This document shows, piece by piece, positions 1 to 10,506 of a DNA stretch of 49,759 nucleotides. Position numbers and translations under genes: made by a program. The stretch lies in the NCBI GenBank assembly GCA_027382625.1, contig JAJKFJ010020711.1, forward strand, positions 1-49,759, in the 5' to 3' direction. The DNA comes from Tetmemena sp. SeJ-2015. Taxonomy: Eukaryota; Ciliophora; Spirotrichea; Sporadotrichida; Oxytrichidae. The first letter of the stretch is position 1. Each line of letters begins with the position of its first letter. Below the pieces are notes generated by a model, which worked only from the letters and a program-made list of their open reading frames with translations, made no database searches and was not told the origin of the DNA.

Positions 1-359
1 TTTATATTACTTCTTTCTATATTTGAAAAAATTTTTTTTGAAATTTTTAAAACTTAAAAAATAATGAGACATATAAATTATTTTTGTCTTAATCTTTTAA
101 GGAGCTATATCTAATTTGATTCTGAGAGCTATAATTCATGATTAAGATGAACTAATTAATAAGAAAAATTATTTTTTTAAAAATGGATTTAATAATAATT
201 TATTTAAATTATGAATTGATTATTATAACAATATTTATCCATTGATTAAAAAGAGGAAGCTTAAAGCACCATTTTTCAAATACAAAACAATTTGCACCAT
301 CACTATCATCACACAATCAACTAGCAAAAACAATTTTTTAATTTAGGGAATTAAGGAAT

Positions 360-990
360 AAGTCGGGGCATAAATAAGCAATATTATAACAGGCGCAATC
401 GTGCCCAATAAACATGTGCCAGTCCACGAGTTAATCAGTAATGAAGCTCTCATTCAGGAGCAATAGAGAATCTCTTGTGCTACTTCACACCTGAATCCCC
501 CATTAGCTCTCAGTACATCTGAATCTGCTACTTTACCTATACCAAAATAATTCTCGAATCTGGCGTTGGTTAGACATGGGAAAGAAAAAAATACACAACA
601 GGCTTGCCAAATAAATGAAGATCAGGATAACTCATTCGTGTTTATCGGCGATCACCATAAAGTAACATAAGTAGTGCTTCCAACAGTGGTCAAGCCTCGC
701 ATTTACATCTTCACAGGCTGCTTCAGTGAGTATTACAGTAACATACTCTTATACTACCAGGTACTTTTTATGATACCGCAACTATAACTCAATTTTAGGT
801 TCCATAACTCCCTCACTGGGATGTCGCTAATTAAGCCAACAGGCTATGGCTTTGATCAAAGTATAGCCCTCGCAGGCTTTGGGGTCCACAACAATCCACA
901 TATCCCTCTATAATACAAACTACTCCATTTATCACTTTAACTAGATCGCCTCTAGGGGAAAAACACAACGAAGCAAGGGCGTTGAATATA
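360..990. other. GC-raised block, probable coding remnant, strand unresolved
   Basis: This block has clearly higher GC than its surroundings. On the plus strand one frame stays open with TAR as Gln and ends at TGA near 987; a typical segment reads GYGFDQSIALAGFG. On the minus strand a frame starting near 990 reads SPRGDLVKVINGVV and then meets five TGA codons within about 40 codons. The minus frame has more G than C in first codon positions, which favours it in the right half; the plus frame is the longer one without TGA. I recognise no family. The flank at 1-359 is AT-rich and shows nothing. Confidence 0.35.
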
Positions 991-1029
991 GGAGGAATTT
1001 TAATTAAAATCGATGATTAGTTAAAATAA
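990..1029 (-). repeat. Dispersed repeat copy A, detached tail
   Basis: The sequence ggaattttaattaaaat followed by gattagttaaaataat matches, in reverse orientation, the end of the ~360-bp dispersed repeat seen whole at 14800, 38770 and 46350. The rest of this copy resumes at 4182, on the other side of the palindrome. The copy has therefore been split by insertion of the 3.15 kb palindrome. Confidence 0.75.
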
Positions 1030-1278
1030 TATTATTAAATCAGCATTGATTTTGCAAATTTTAAAAATAATCAATCCCAAAAATTGGCAAGAGTTTGAAT
1101 ATTCAAGTCACTGAGTTTTTAGCGAGTTGAATTTATCTTACTTAATTACAAAGATACGCATAAGATTACAAGTCGTATATATAGCAGCATTCAGATAATT
1201 ACTCCGGCTGATTTACCCTCGGATATTAGGATAATGCCAAACAATCTAGTAGCATCAAACCTTTGACACAACTTTATC

Positions 1279-2226
1279 AAGGACTCAGAAAAGTTGAATC
1301 TCATTCATAATCATCCATGAATCTTTACATGTACCAGCTGTCGGCTCCTCCAGGAGCTCATGGATTTTTTCATTCATCAGGATGAAAGTGAGATAAAGAC
1401 ACTCTACAGAAGTTCCACTTATGAAGACCTGGAAGCAATACTGGCATGCTCTTACTGCTCCGGGATCTTTCACACTTTTCAAATATCTTGAACTACAGTG
1501 AAGAGCTCAGGAAGGATACCGTGCTACCCTTCACTTCAAATGAGAGGACAAGATATTGAGCTCAACATTTTTCAGTAGAATGTAACGCCTATTTTAAATC
1601 AACATTCGATCTGCATATCAGGATATGCTACAGCTTCGAATTGATTTCTTGATCAACACCCAAAGTGATTTAGAATAATGCAACTCTTCTCATGCTATCT
1701 GATGTTAGTCAACAACTCTCTTGGTACTTCATTATATCTTAACCCTTTTTTGTATTTTTTTAAAAGGTTAGCCTGAAGTAAGTCATTCATGTAGAACCAC
1801 CAAAGCCAGTAGACGCCCCAGTAGCGATTCAAGTATAATTATGAAGCACCACCCAGACCAAAACCAGAGCTCATTTTTACCAGCATACATGATAACTCAA
1901 ATAGCGATTTTATCATTGCAAGAGATTGAACATCCTGCAGCCACACATGTCTTAAAAATTATAGGCATCGTATACAATGAGGCATGAGTTATCATTGCAG
2001 AGTTTCGAGTGAAAAGTGACACCTCAAGAGCGCACAAGGCAATAGCACTCTTCACAAATACAACTCATCGAGTGGTCACCGAGACCGCACAAGGAAAGCT
2101 CAAGCCTGAAGTCTTGTACCTGAAGAAAAAGATTAGCATAAGAATCGGGAGAAAAGATAACAACTTACGCTTCATGATGCGGGAATAAATGAAGGGTAGA
2201 CAGTAGGAATCAATGATACCACTCTT
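1279..2226 (+). CDS. Unknown zinc-finger-like protein, left-arm copy
   Basis: Two long coding-like stretches lie on this strand. The first (1279-1491, continuing to about 1640) contains CTSCRLLQELMDFF and, about 30 residues on, ACSYCSGIFH, so two Cys-x2-Cys pairs that could bind a metal. The second starts near an ATG at 1889 and contains EIEHPAATHVLKIIG and SRAHKAIALFTNTTHRVV; about 70 percent of sampled codons begin with a purine, typical of real coding. In-frame TGA at 1318, 1489 and 1985 would be Trp, or marks decay. The join between stretches (about 1640-1880) is unresolved; a 14-nt GT-AG segment near 1836 would restore frame. Exact ends are uncertain. The opposite-strand 65-codon frame at 1285-1482 is its shadow. 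No family recognised; a transposition protein is only a guess from context. Confidence 0.5.
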
Positions 2227-2440
2227 GATATTTGAGTGGTGCGGCTGGCATCTTTCAAATTATTATAATTATAATCCTTAATTCTTTAAACTATACAACC
2301 CCTTACTGTTATAACTTATTAATTTGAATTGTTGATAGCTTCAATCCGGTTTTAATCTTAATAAATATAACTACTCAATGTTAATATAATTTTTTTAAAA
2401 AAGGGCTGCCTCCCTCAGGTCAGTCTGCTCTTCTTCCTCA

Positions 2441-2770
2441 CAACTTGATGAGATTCTTATTTTTATTGGTTTCGTCAAAATCTTCTTACCCATTTTCATC
2501 CTCATCATCACCAACTTCATTCTCGGACACAACATTCCAGGACTAAGCCATTTCAAGATGACTGGAGAGTCTTCTCCTTGTATCCTAGGCACCTCCTTTT
2601 TTAGTTCTCTTGTTGTTTATAAGGTCTGGTCTATAATTCTTTCAACTCTTTCGCTAATATCTTTCTTTTGTCAAGTGAAGGAGATTTGTAATCAATACTT
2701 TCACTGCCGATATCAGAGAAAAGAACTTCTCGTTTAGAAACGATTGCTTAGTCTCCTCTTAAACTATTAC
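2441..2770 (-). other. Palindrome spacer with coding-like fragment
   Basis: This unique spacer separates the two arms. Its minus strand has a protein-like stretch including SPSLDKRKILAKELKEL, then, in another frame, a short acidic stretch MAQSWNVVSENEVGDDEDE that ends at TGA. A frame change falls between them, so it is an intron-split or damaged gene. Being single-copy inside a palindrome, it would be the loop of a folded transcript or of a cruciform. No function can be assigned. Confidence 0.35.
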
Positions 2771-2984
2771 TGAGGAAGAAGAGCAGACTGACCTGAGGGA
2801 GGCAGCCCTTTTTTAAAAAAATTATATTAACATTGAGTAGTTATATTTATTAAGATTAAAACCGGATTGAAGCTATCAACAATTCAAATTAATAAGTTAT
2901 AACAGTAAGGGGTTGTATAGTTTAAAGAATTAAGGATTATAATTATAATAATTTGAAAGATGCCAGCCGCACCACTCAAATATC

Positions 2985-3932
2985 AAGAGTGGTATCATTG
3001 ATTCCTACTGTCTACCCTTCATTTATTCCCGCATCATGAAGCGTAAGTTGTTATCTTTTCTCCCGATTCTTATGCTAATCTTTTTCTTCAGGTACAAGAC
3101 TTCAGGCTTGAGCTTTCCTTGTGCGGTCTCGGTGACCACTCGATGAGTTGTATTTGTGAAGAGTGCTATTGCCTTGTGCGCTCTTGAGGTGTCACTTTTC
3201 ACTCGAAACTCTGCAATGATAACTCATGCCTCATTGTATACGATGCCTATAATTTTTAAGACATGTGTGGCTGCAGGATGTTCAATCTCTTGCAATGATA
3301 AAATCGCTATTTGAGTTATCATGTATGCTGGTAAAAATGAGCTCTGGTTTTGGTCTGGGTGGTGCTTCATAATTATACTTGAATCGCTACTGGGGCGTCT
3401 ACTGGCTTTGGTGGTTCTACATGAATGACTTACTTCAGGCTAACCTTTTAAAAAAATACAAAAAAGGGTTAAGATATAATGAAGTACCAAGAGAGTTGTT
3501 GACTAACATCAGATAGCATGAGAAGAGTTGCATTATTCTAAATCACTTTGGGTGTTGATCAAGAAATCAATTCGAAGCTGTAGCATATCCTGATATGCAG
3601 ATCGAATGTTGATTTAAAATAGGCGTTACATTCTACTGAAAAATGTTGAGCTCAATATCTTGTCCTCTCATTTGAAGTGAAGGGTAGCACGGTATCCTTC
3701 CTGAGCTCTTCACTGTAGTTCAAGATATTTGAAAAGTGTGAAAGATCCCGGAGCAGTAAGAGCATGCCAGTATTGCTTCCAGGTCTTCATAAGTGGAACT
3801 TCTGTAGAGTGTCTTTATCTCACTTTCATCCTGATGAATGAAAAAATCCATGAGCTCCTGGAGGAGCCGACAGCTGGTACATGTAAAGATTCATGGATGA
3901 TTATGAATGAGATTCAACTTTTCTGAGTCCTT
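2985..3932 (-). CDS. Unknown zinc-finger-like protein, right-arm copy
   Basis: This is the mirror image of the left-arm gene (positions 5211 minus each coordinate), apparently identical in sequence, so it encodes the same Cys-x2-Cys protein and carries the same in-frame TGA codons. The two copies converge toward the spacer. Near-identity over 1.4 kb implies recent duplication or ongoing gene conversion between arms. The plus-strand 65-codon frame at 3729-3926 is the antisense shadow of the Cys-rich stretch and not a separate gene. Confidence 0.5.
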
Positions 3933-4181
3933 GATAAAGTTGTGTCAAAGGTTTGATGCTACTAGATTGTTTGGCATTATCCTAATATCCGAGGGTAAAT
4001 CAGCCGGAGTAATTATCTGAATGCTGCTATATATACGACTTGTAATCTTATGCGTATCTTTGTAATTAAGTAAGATAAATTCAACTCGCTAAAAACTCAG
4101 TGACTTGAATATTCAAACTCTTGCCAATTTTTGGGATTGATTATTTTTAAAATTTGCAAAATCAATGCTGATTTAATAATA

Positions 4182-4530
4182 AATGGAGAGTTGCAAAATG
4201 GTGACAGTTGAAATCGCAGATTCACCACCTGATCTGCAGCTTGTTCGATAGCTTATTAAAAATTAATATGAGTTTCTTCTTTAATCATCTTCATAGCCCC
4301 TTTTCTGCAGCGAGATATGATGATCTCACTTTACTAAATCCTCTATTTCAAATTCTACAAAGCTTGTGTCGCTTATAACTCTTGACTGAGTGCTCCCACA
4401 ATAAAATTGCAAGGATAAAAAGTTCTTAGAATTTCATGCTGAATCGAATGGTATAAAAATTATTCAAATTGGACACACTTCAACTGTCACTTCTTAAAGA
4501 CATTTTAATTTAATATATAAATTAATTTGA
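4182..4530 (-). repeat. Dispersed ~360-bp repeat, copy A main part
   Basis: Read on the minus strand, it starts near 4530 with ttaaattaaaatg and contains, in the family order, gttgaagtgtgtccaat, attattcaccatt-like, agcgctc/gagtgctcccaca, ctgctg/ctgcag and tgcagatcaggggtgaatc-like blocks. It matches the copies at 14800, 38770 and 46350. It has an extra block (tgtcaccattttgc) near its tail that the others lack. It directly abuts the right end of the palindrome. Confidence 0.85.
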
Positions 4531-7500
4531 TTTTTCATTAAATTCTCAGCTATAATGGCCCTCTAATAGTCTTTCCCCAGCTAAGCGAACTTTGATACAC
4601 ATCGCAAATCTTAGATGTTATCAATATAATTTAATCTTTTTTAATTTAAAAGATATAAAATCATTTTTTATCATTTCATTTCATTAAAACTATAATGAAA
4701 CTGTCTTAATTTTATATTATTTATAAGTAGGCTATTATGACTTTCAAAATGTTTGGAGAATAGATTCATTAGTTATTGCTATATGTAAAAAAATAAAGAA
4801 ATTTTATTTAAAATAAATTTATTGATAAAAAAATTAATTTAAATAATCTGTAACTTTTTGAAAGAATTCAAAATGCTTTCTTATGTAGGTATTTATTTAA
4901 TTTATTAAAATATTATTTATTAAAGAACTGTTTCTGAGAGAATTAAAACTGCAATATCTAAATTTTTTTCTGATGAGGGATATGTATTATTAAAAGTACT
5001 TTTTAGAAATAGATAATTAATTAAATGATAGTTTGCAATATAATTGGGTGTAGAATGAAGTAAACTATTATTTTCTAAAGATCAAGTTGCTTGATATATC
5101 TCAGGATTTATCTTGCCAAACATATAGGTGAACTCAAAATGGAATTAAAATATTCATATTCTAGAGAAGAAAAATAACAGATGAGACTACGCATTTAAGA
5201 AAAATATTTTCTAATTTACTTAAAATTTTGTTATTTTGAAATAGATGCTCATCTTTCATTTAAAATTAATATATTAAGTGCTAATTAATAACCGATCATA
5301 AGCTCCTATAAGTGCTTTAAGCAAGTCATTCCCTTTAAATTTTACTTTATAATCATTTTCATATATTTTTAAGTTGATTTTAAGCTTTTTCAACTTTTAA
5401 TATGGATTACTTTTAAATTTTAGGGGCTAATTAAATAAAATAAATAAATTAAAATACAAAAATTCATTATTTTAATCAACATGCGTCTCAATTTTTATTT
5501 TCCCTAGACTACTTAGCAAAGGTATTTAACATCTGATGACTTGCCATAAGTCGTTTTGAAAAACGGTTTAAAACTTGAATTCGATAAACTGCTTGGACAA
5601 GGCTCATTTATTAAAATTATTTTTAAAATTAAAAATTATATTCATTTGGAGCAGTCGCATGCTATTAAAAAATGAACAGTGACATGAAGTTCGCCATCAA
5701 ATTTTGCTCAAATCCTCAATAAAGAAATTCAATCATTCAAGAAGCCAACCTACTTAAACAGCTACCATTTATAATTTAAGTTTTTTATTTATCATCCAGC
5801 TAGCAGATATTTAATTAAACCGTTTTTTTTAACTTTATAATGAGAAATAAACAAGACTTAAGATATTATTAAGATTCCTAAATACAATTACCATGGCCTT
5901 ATTGAATTCTAAACATAGCCTAATTAAAGCTAGACGAGTTATAGGATGAATACGAAAGCATGATCGTTAATTGGTAAAAAAAAGATATTAAAATAACCCC
6001 AGGCCCTTATTATTTATTGCTTTCTCTATTATCTGATTATTTTTACTATTATCTTAATTCTATTTCTATAATGGAAGAATTCCAACTCATCTCTATTACA
6101 AATTATTGAAAGCTATCATACTTTTTGCCTCCTCATAGTCTATAAAATCCATCTGATTTTGATTTCCCTTTCTGATTTTTATGTTGGTTAAGATTTCCGA
6201 ACTCTTGACGATTTTTTCCAAATTTTTCAGATGGATTATAGCATCGCTCTTTAAATGAGATCAGATAATCTGTTAATTGCGTAATTAATTAAACTTATGA
6301 AATATAGATTGAACTATAATAAAAAATAAATTCCCCCCCTTGCCAGTAGGCCACCCGGGCTCCCCCAGCCACCTTCTTCTAATCTGCATTTTAAATATCT
6401 TACCCCCGATAACCAATCATATTTGGCATATTAGATTTATCAGGTTTTTAAAAGGAAAATAAATTTTGTCAGTATAGAGTGATAAATTTTGTAACTACTT
6501 ATGCGCTTCATTTTATTTTAAACTTAATTAAAAAGGATTATGGATTACTTACTTTAGGTAATATAGGTTTTTAGTGAATTTGAAAGATATCCTTGTTCTT
6601 CAATCTATTAATTTGTGGATTGAGATGACTAGTTTAAAAAAAAAGCATGGCAAAAACATAATAGGAAAACAAATTTGTGAATTTATCGAAAATTTGGGTG
6701 GTGGAAATTATTAGTAGAGAACAAAAATGTAATTTAAGTAATTTATTTAGTAATTTTCTGCCTTAAAAGAAATTAAATTAATCTCTTTAAAATTAAAATC
6801 TCATAGCATTTATAAAAATTAAAAGATTTCCCATTTTTTAATATATACTTTTTAAAGTATTTAAATGCAGATTTTTCTAAAAATTAACAACAAAATTTCA
6901 TAATTTTTGTTTACTTTGATCAAAATTGATATTTTTTAGTTTTATTTAAAAGGCATCAAATATCAACTTATTTTCAATTTAAAATCGAAAAAATTATTGT
7001 TACTTTCTTCTTCTTTAGTGATATAATTTTAAGAGGAATCTTTTCAAATGCTTTTGAGAAATAATTTGACAAGGCTAATATTTATGCTCATAGATTTATC
7101 ATCTTAAGGAAATGCTATAATTTGAAAGGAGTATTAAATGCTATTTATTTAACTTTAATACTCTTCAATTTAATTTTTATCAAGGCAGTGATAGATAGAT
7201 ATATTTCTTAAATTAAAGAGAAAAGAATTCTTTGCAAGGCAAAATATTTTTAAATTAAAAAATAATCTGTTTAATAGTTAAATGATTGTAAGGATTAAAC
7301 ATAAAAATTAAAAAATATTTGTAAATTAAAGAATGTATTTGCAGCCTTCATCTTCATAACTTTTATATTATATTAAGTGATTAGTGCTGCATTAAATGTG
7401 TAAAATTAATTGCTATATAAATTATAAATTATAAATTTTATACTTGGAGGATCAACTGCCTAAATTTACCTATGATTCACTATCAAGCAGAAATCCAGAC

Positions 7501-8411
7501 TAGAGAATCAAATTTAAAAATGTTGCTCTGAGTATGCTAGGAGCAATTAAGTCTTTGCATGATGCTGGCTATGTCAAAATTTAAAATTTAATTTTTAAAA
7601 ACAGGAAAATTTTAAAATAAAAAAACCCAAGGGCGGGAATAAATAAAATTATTTTCCACAAAAAATTTTTTTTGGCATTTTAAAATATTTAAAAAAGAGG
7701 GAACTCTACTTATTGCTATAAGAGCAGGAAGGGAAAGAAAAGTGGACTAATGATCCCATTCACCAGCTTATACTCTGTCTTTTCAATTAGAGCACCAATT
7801 TAAAAACAAAAAATTAACCTTATCACCATTGGCAATACTTGATAATTATAATTTTGGTCTTAAGTTGAAATTAGAAATTAAAATTGAATAAAGTCCTAAC
7901 TTGACTCTTAAAAGAGACATAGCTAAGTATGGCAACAGATAGAAAAGCATCTGACTTTTTGCATCTTTAAATTTTTAAGGGCCCTTTTTTTACCTTTTTT
8001 TGGCCATTTCCAAAAATTGGGTTTTTATGGAAAGTTTTTATCTACAAAATATTGCTGTTAGGCTTTATTAGGGATTATAACTCATTTATATTACATATTC
8101 GCAGTACTTACTATTATATTACCTAATTAAAGAGCTTTTAGAGGAAACATTGGACACTAGCCCCAAATTAATGAAAGGGAAACATCTACTCCTCATTTTA
8201 ATCTTACTCTTTAGCGTGGAAAAAGGGTTTCTAAATTTTAACTTGAAAATTTAATATTCACGGAGATATTAAAGAAGATAATTTTAGGCAAAAAAGTGGA
8301 GAAGCCTATCTAATTGAACTAAATATTAAATCTTAAATTATAATTTCAAAATAATTGAGACTTATCTTTTTGCTGGCTAAGTTATTTACAAGCATATATA
8401 ATTTTAATTGG
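4531..8411. other. AT-rich intergenic stretch
   Basis: No frame or repeat that I can support. A short GC-rich patch at about 6333-6380 (C8 run, then ggccacccgggc) stands out but has no partner that I found. Confidence 0.6.
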
Positions 8412-8993
8412 GAAGGGGGGCCTTTCCTCAACAATATATTTTATAATGAAAAAAATTAAGAAAAAAATATGTTTATTATTTAGAGTCCTATTCGAACATC
8501 TAAGACCTCAAAATTTAATCCTAATTCAGTCAGTTAGAGGTCAGCTGCACCTAAATAAAATCTATATTTTTAGCTATTATTTAGCTATTGTAAAATAAAT
8601 TTAAAGCTCTATTTTGAAATAATTCAATATTTTTAGAATACATAACATGCCTCAGCTTTGAGTCCAAAGAAGTAGAGCTGAAAAATTTTAGTATTAGCCC
8701 CTTAAATATGAATTAAATTTTGTTTATATAAATTTATTGCACTATTTAAAAATTAAACTTTAATTTTATTTTACAATAGTGAAAAAATAGCTAAAAATAT
8801 AAATTTTATTTAGGTGCAGCTGAGCACTAGCTGACTGAATTAGGATTAAAATTTGAGGTCTTATATGTTCGAATACACTTCTATAACTGACTGGAAGAAT
8901 CAGATTTTGGAGCGAAAATTATCCTATAAACATATTTTTTCTGACTATTACTCATTGTAAAATTTTACTGTCAAAAAAAGGGCCCCCCATTTA
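8412..8993. mobile_element. Small foldback element with G-run tips
   Basis: The left arm (about 8412-8605) and right arm (about 8770-8993) are inverted copies, best matched over cctaattcagtcag and gtgcagc/gctgcacctaaat. The outer tips are ggggggcctttcc on the left and aaaaaagggccccccat on the right. The right arm holds an extra block of about 60 bp. The unpaired centre is about 165 bp and has no gene. This is the shape of a MITE-like non-autonomous element. A similar tip (aaaaggcccccccat) lies alone at 13183-13197. Confidence 0.75.
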
Positions 8994-9639
8994 ATCTATT
9001 AAATGATGCTTCTTTTAAATAAAATTCAAAATTCATTAATAATTATCAAATCTATGAGGTTTGAGGACTTGAAAGTTTTATAATTTTAAGAAATAAAGAT
9101 GAAATAAATTTCTCAAAAAGGAAATCATTATATGTTAAGTTTATATTATCTTGTATCAAATTAACATTGCTATTTTAAATATTTTCAATTTATATATACA
9201 ACTGTAACAAATGCGAAAATTAATCAAGAATCTAAGTCCCCATTGGTCTCAGATTAAATTTTTCTATTTTTGTAATTTAAAAGAGATGAAATCACATTGA
9301 ACCACTCAAAATAAGAAGCAAAGAATGATTAATTCTAGATTTTGTTTTAAAATTACTTATTAAAGAGATAGCAATCAATTATAAAATTGTTTTCTCTTTT
9401 TTTTCATTAAATAAATTTAAGTATATATAATTGATTTCGGTTCTTCAAGGAAATACTTAGACGAATAAAATCAGCATATAAAGAGAGGGGCTAGCAATAA
9501 TAGAGGCACTCCATTTGTCTCTTCAATCAATGCACATTTAAACATTGAGCAGGCGAGAGTAGATGACTTGATTTCTCTTGTGTATACTTTATTGCAAAAC
9601 TAATTTCATTATCATACTTTTTAAAATTCTGCTAGCATT

Positions 9640-9795
9640 CTTATAATAAAGTAAAGTAAAATATTAGGAAGATAAAATTATTAATCATTTTCAAAATCAG
9701 CACTTATTGTACTGATCAAGAAAACTAGTTACCATCCTATGTAAGTTGCAGCTATATTAAGTTTTTGTAGGGATATTTCATAATTAGCTGATTAT
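9640..9795 (+). repeat. Dispersed repeat pair, copy 1
   Basis: The order agtaaagtaaa, cagcacttatt, atcctatgtaag, tatattaag, tagggatat is repeated in the same orientation at 39215-39375. Spacing is conserved with scattered substitutions, so this is an old two-copy repeat. There is no coding content. Confidence 0.6.
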
Positions 9796-10148
9796 AAATT
9801 TAGCTGATATCTCCTTTTCAAATTATAATGAGTTTGCTTAGCTAATTTATCGTGGATCAGATTTTATTGTCTTTTTTTTTCCCGGATTAATTATTTTAAA
9901 CCTAAAACATTTATTGATAAATAAGTGAAGATCTACAGCATATATATTTAAATTAGCTGCTCCTTTATCTATAGTTTATGATATAAACTCCTTGTAAAGT
10001 ATTTCAAAGTTTGTTTGCTAATATATTAACCACTGAGCATTACCAGAATATTATTTATTAAAGTATTAGGCTACTAATTAAGAAGCATTCATTTGACTCT
10101 TTTAAAAAATTAATAATAAATTAAAAGGTTTTTCGAAAAATTTTTTTT

Positions 10149-10367
10149 GGGGGGTGGGCCGGGCACATATTTGCCCAGCCCGCACATACACCCCAGATTG
10201 CCCAGACCGCACATACTTTGCCCAGACCGCACACACTTTGCCCAGACCGCACACACCAAACCCAGATTGCCCAGACCGCACATACCAAACCCAGATGGCC
10301 CAGACCGCACACACTTTGCCTAGACAGCACATAAGCTTTGATCGAATATTTCTAATGAGACTTTAAT
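10149..10367 (+). repeat. Left inverted end with tandem GC-rich units
   Basis: Units of about 20 bp (cgcacacactttgcccagac) alternate with about 29-bp versions carrying an extra ccaaacccagatt block. About seven units occur between the G-run tip and the inner edge. The 66-76 codon open frames seen on both strands here come from the repeat, with Val-Trp-Ala and Gly-Gln periodic peptides, and are not genes. Confidence 0.9.
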
Positions 10368-10506
10368 TAGTGAATATTTAAAGAATTTGGAAGTCTATAA
10401 TTTTATCTAATAAAGTACTCTATTAGCTACTACTATATTATCCATTTTCTGCATTCAAACTGAAGATAGTTTTTTTCTTCAACATCTGATCATCTTTTTT
10501 AAGGCT

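Larger units (their letters stand above)
1030..4181. mobile_element. 3.15 kb near-perfect palindromic (foldback) element
   Basis: Position i pairs with 5211-i from 1030/4181 down to 2440/2771, giving two 1411-bp inverted arms with no net insertion or deletion and almost no mismatches where I compared them. The 330-bp unique spacer is 2441-2770. The outer tips read tattattaaatcagc and its complement. The flanks join to rebuild an intact dispersed repeat (ttaaaataat on the left, aaatgg on the right), so the palindrome is an insertion. A short A/T-only target duplication (2-5 bp) is possible but cannot be fixed, because the site is itself AT-repetitive. Each arm carries the same gene, facing the spacer. 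Confidence 0.9.

Noticed and set aside
1285..1482. 65-codon minus-strand frame, repeated at 3729-3926 on plus
   Set aside because: Antisense shadow of the Cys-rich stretch of the palindrome gene; its start is a TTG directly after a TGA, and the opposite strand has the better codon pattern.
8412..8435. G-run tips as telomeric repeats (as at the ends of TBE/Tec elements)
   Set aside because: Single G6-CC run without tandem G4T4-type repeats.
10102..10332. Several 66-76 codon frames on both strands
   Set aside because: Periodic peptides produced by the GC-rich tandem repeat in every frame.
10153..10335. Possible CRISPR array
   Set aside because: Units are contiguous and near-identical without unique spacers, and the genome is eukaryotic.
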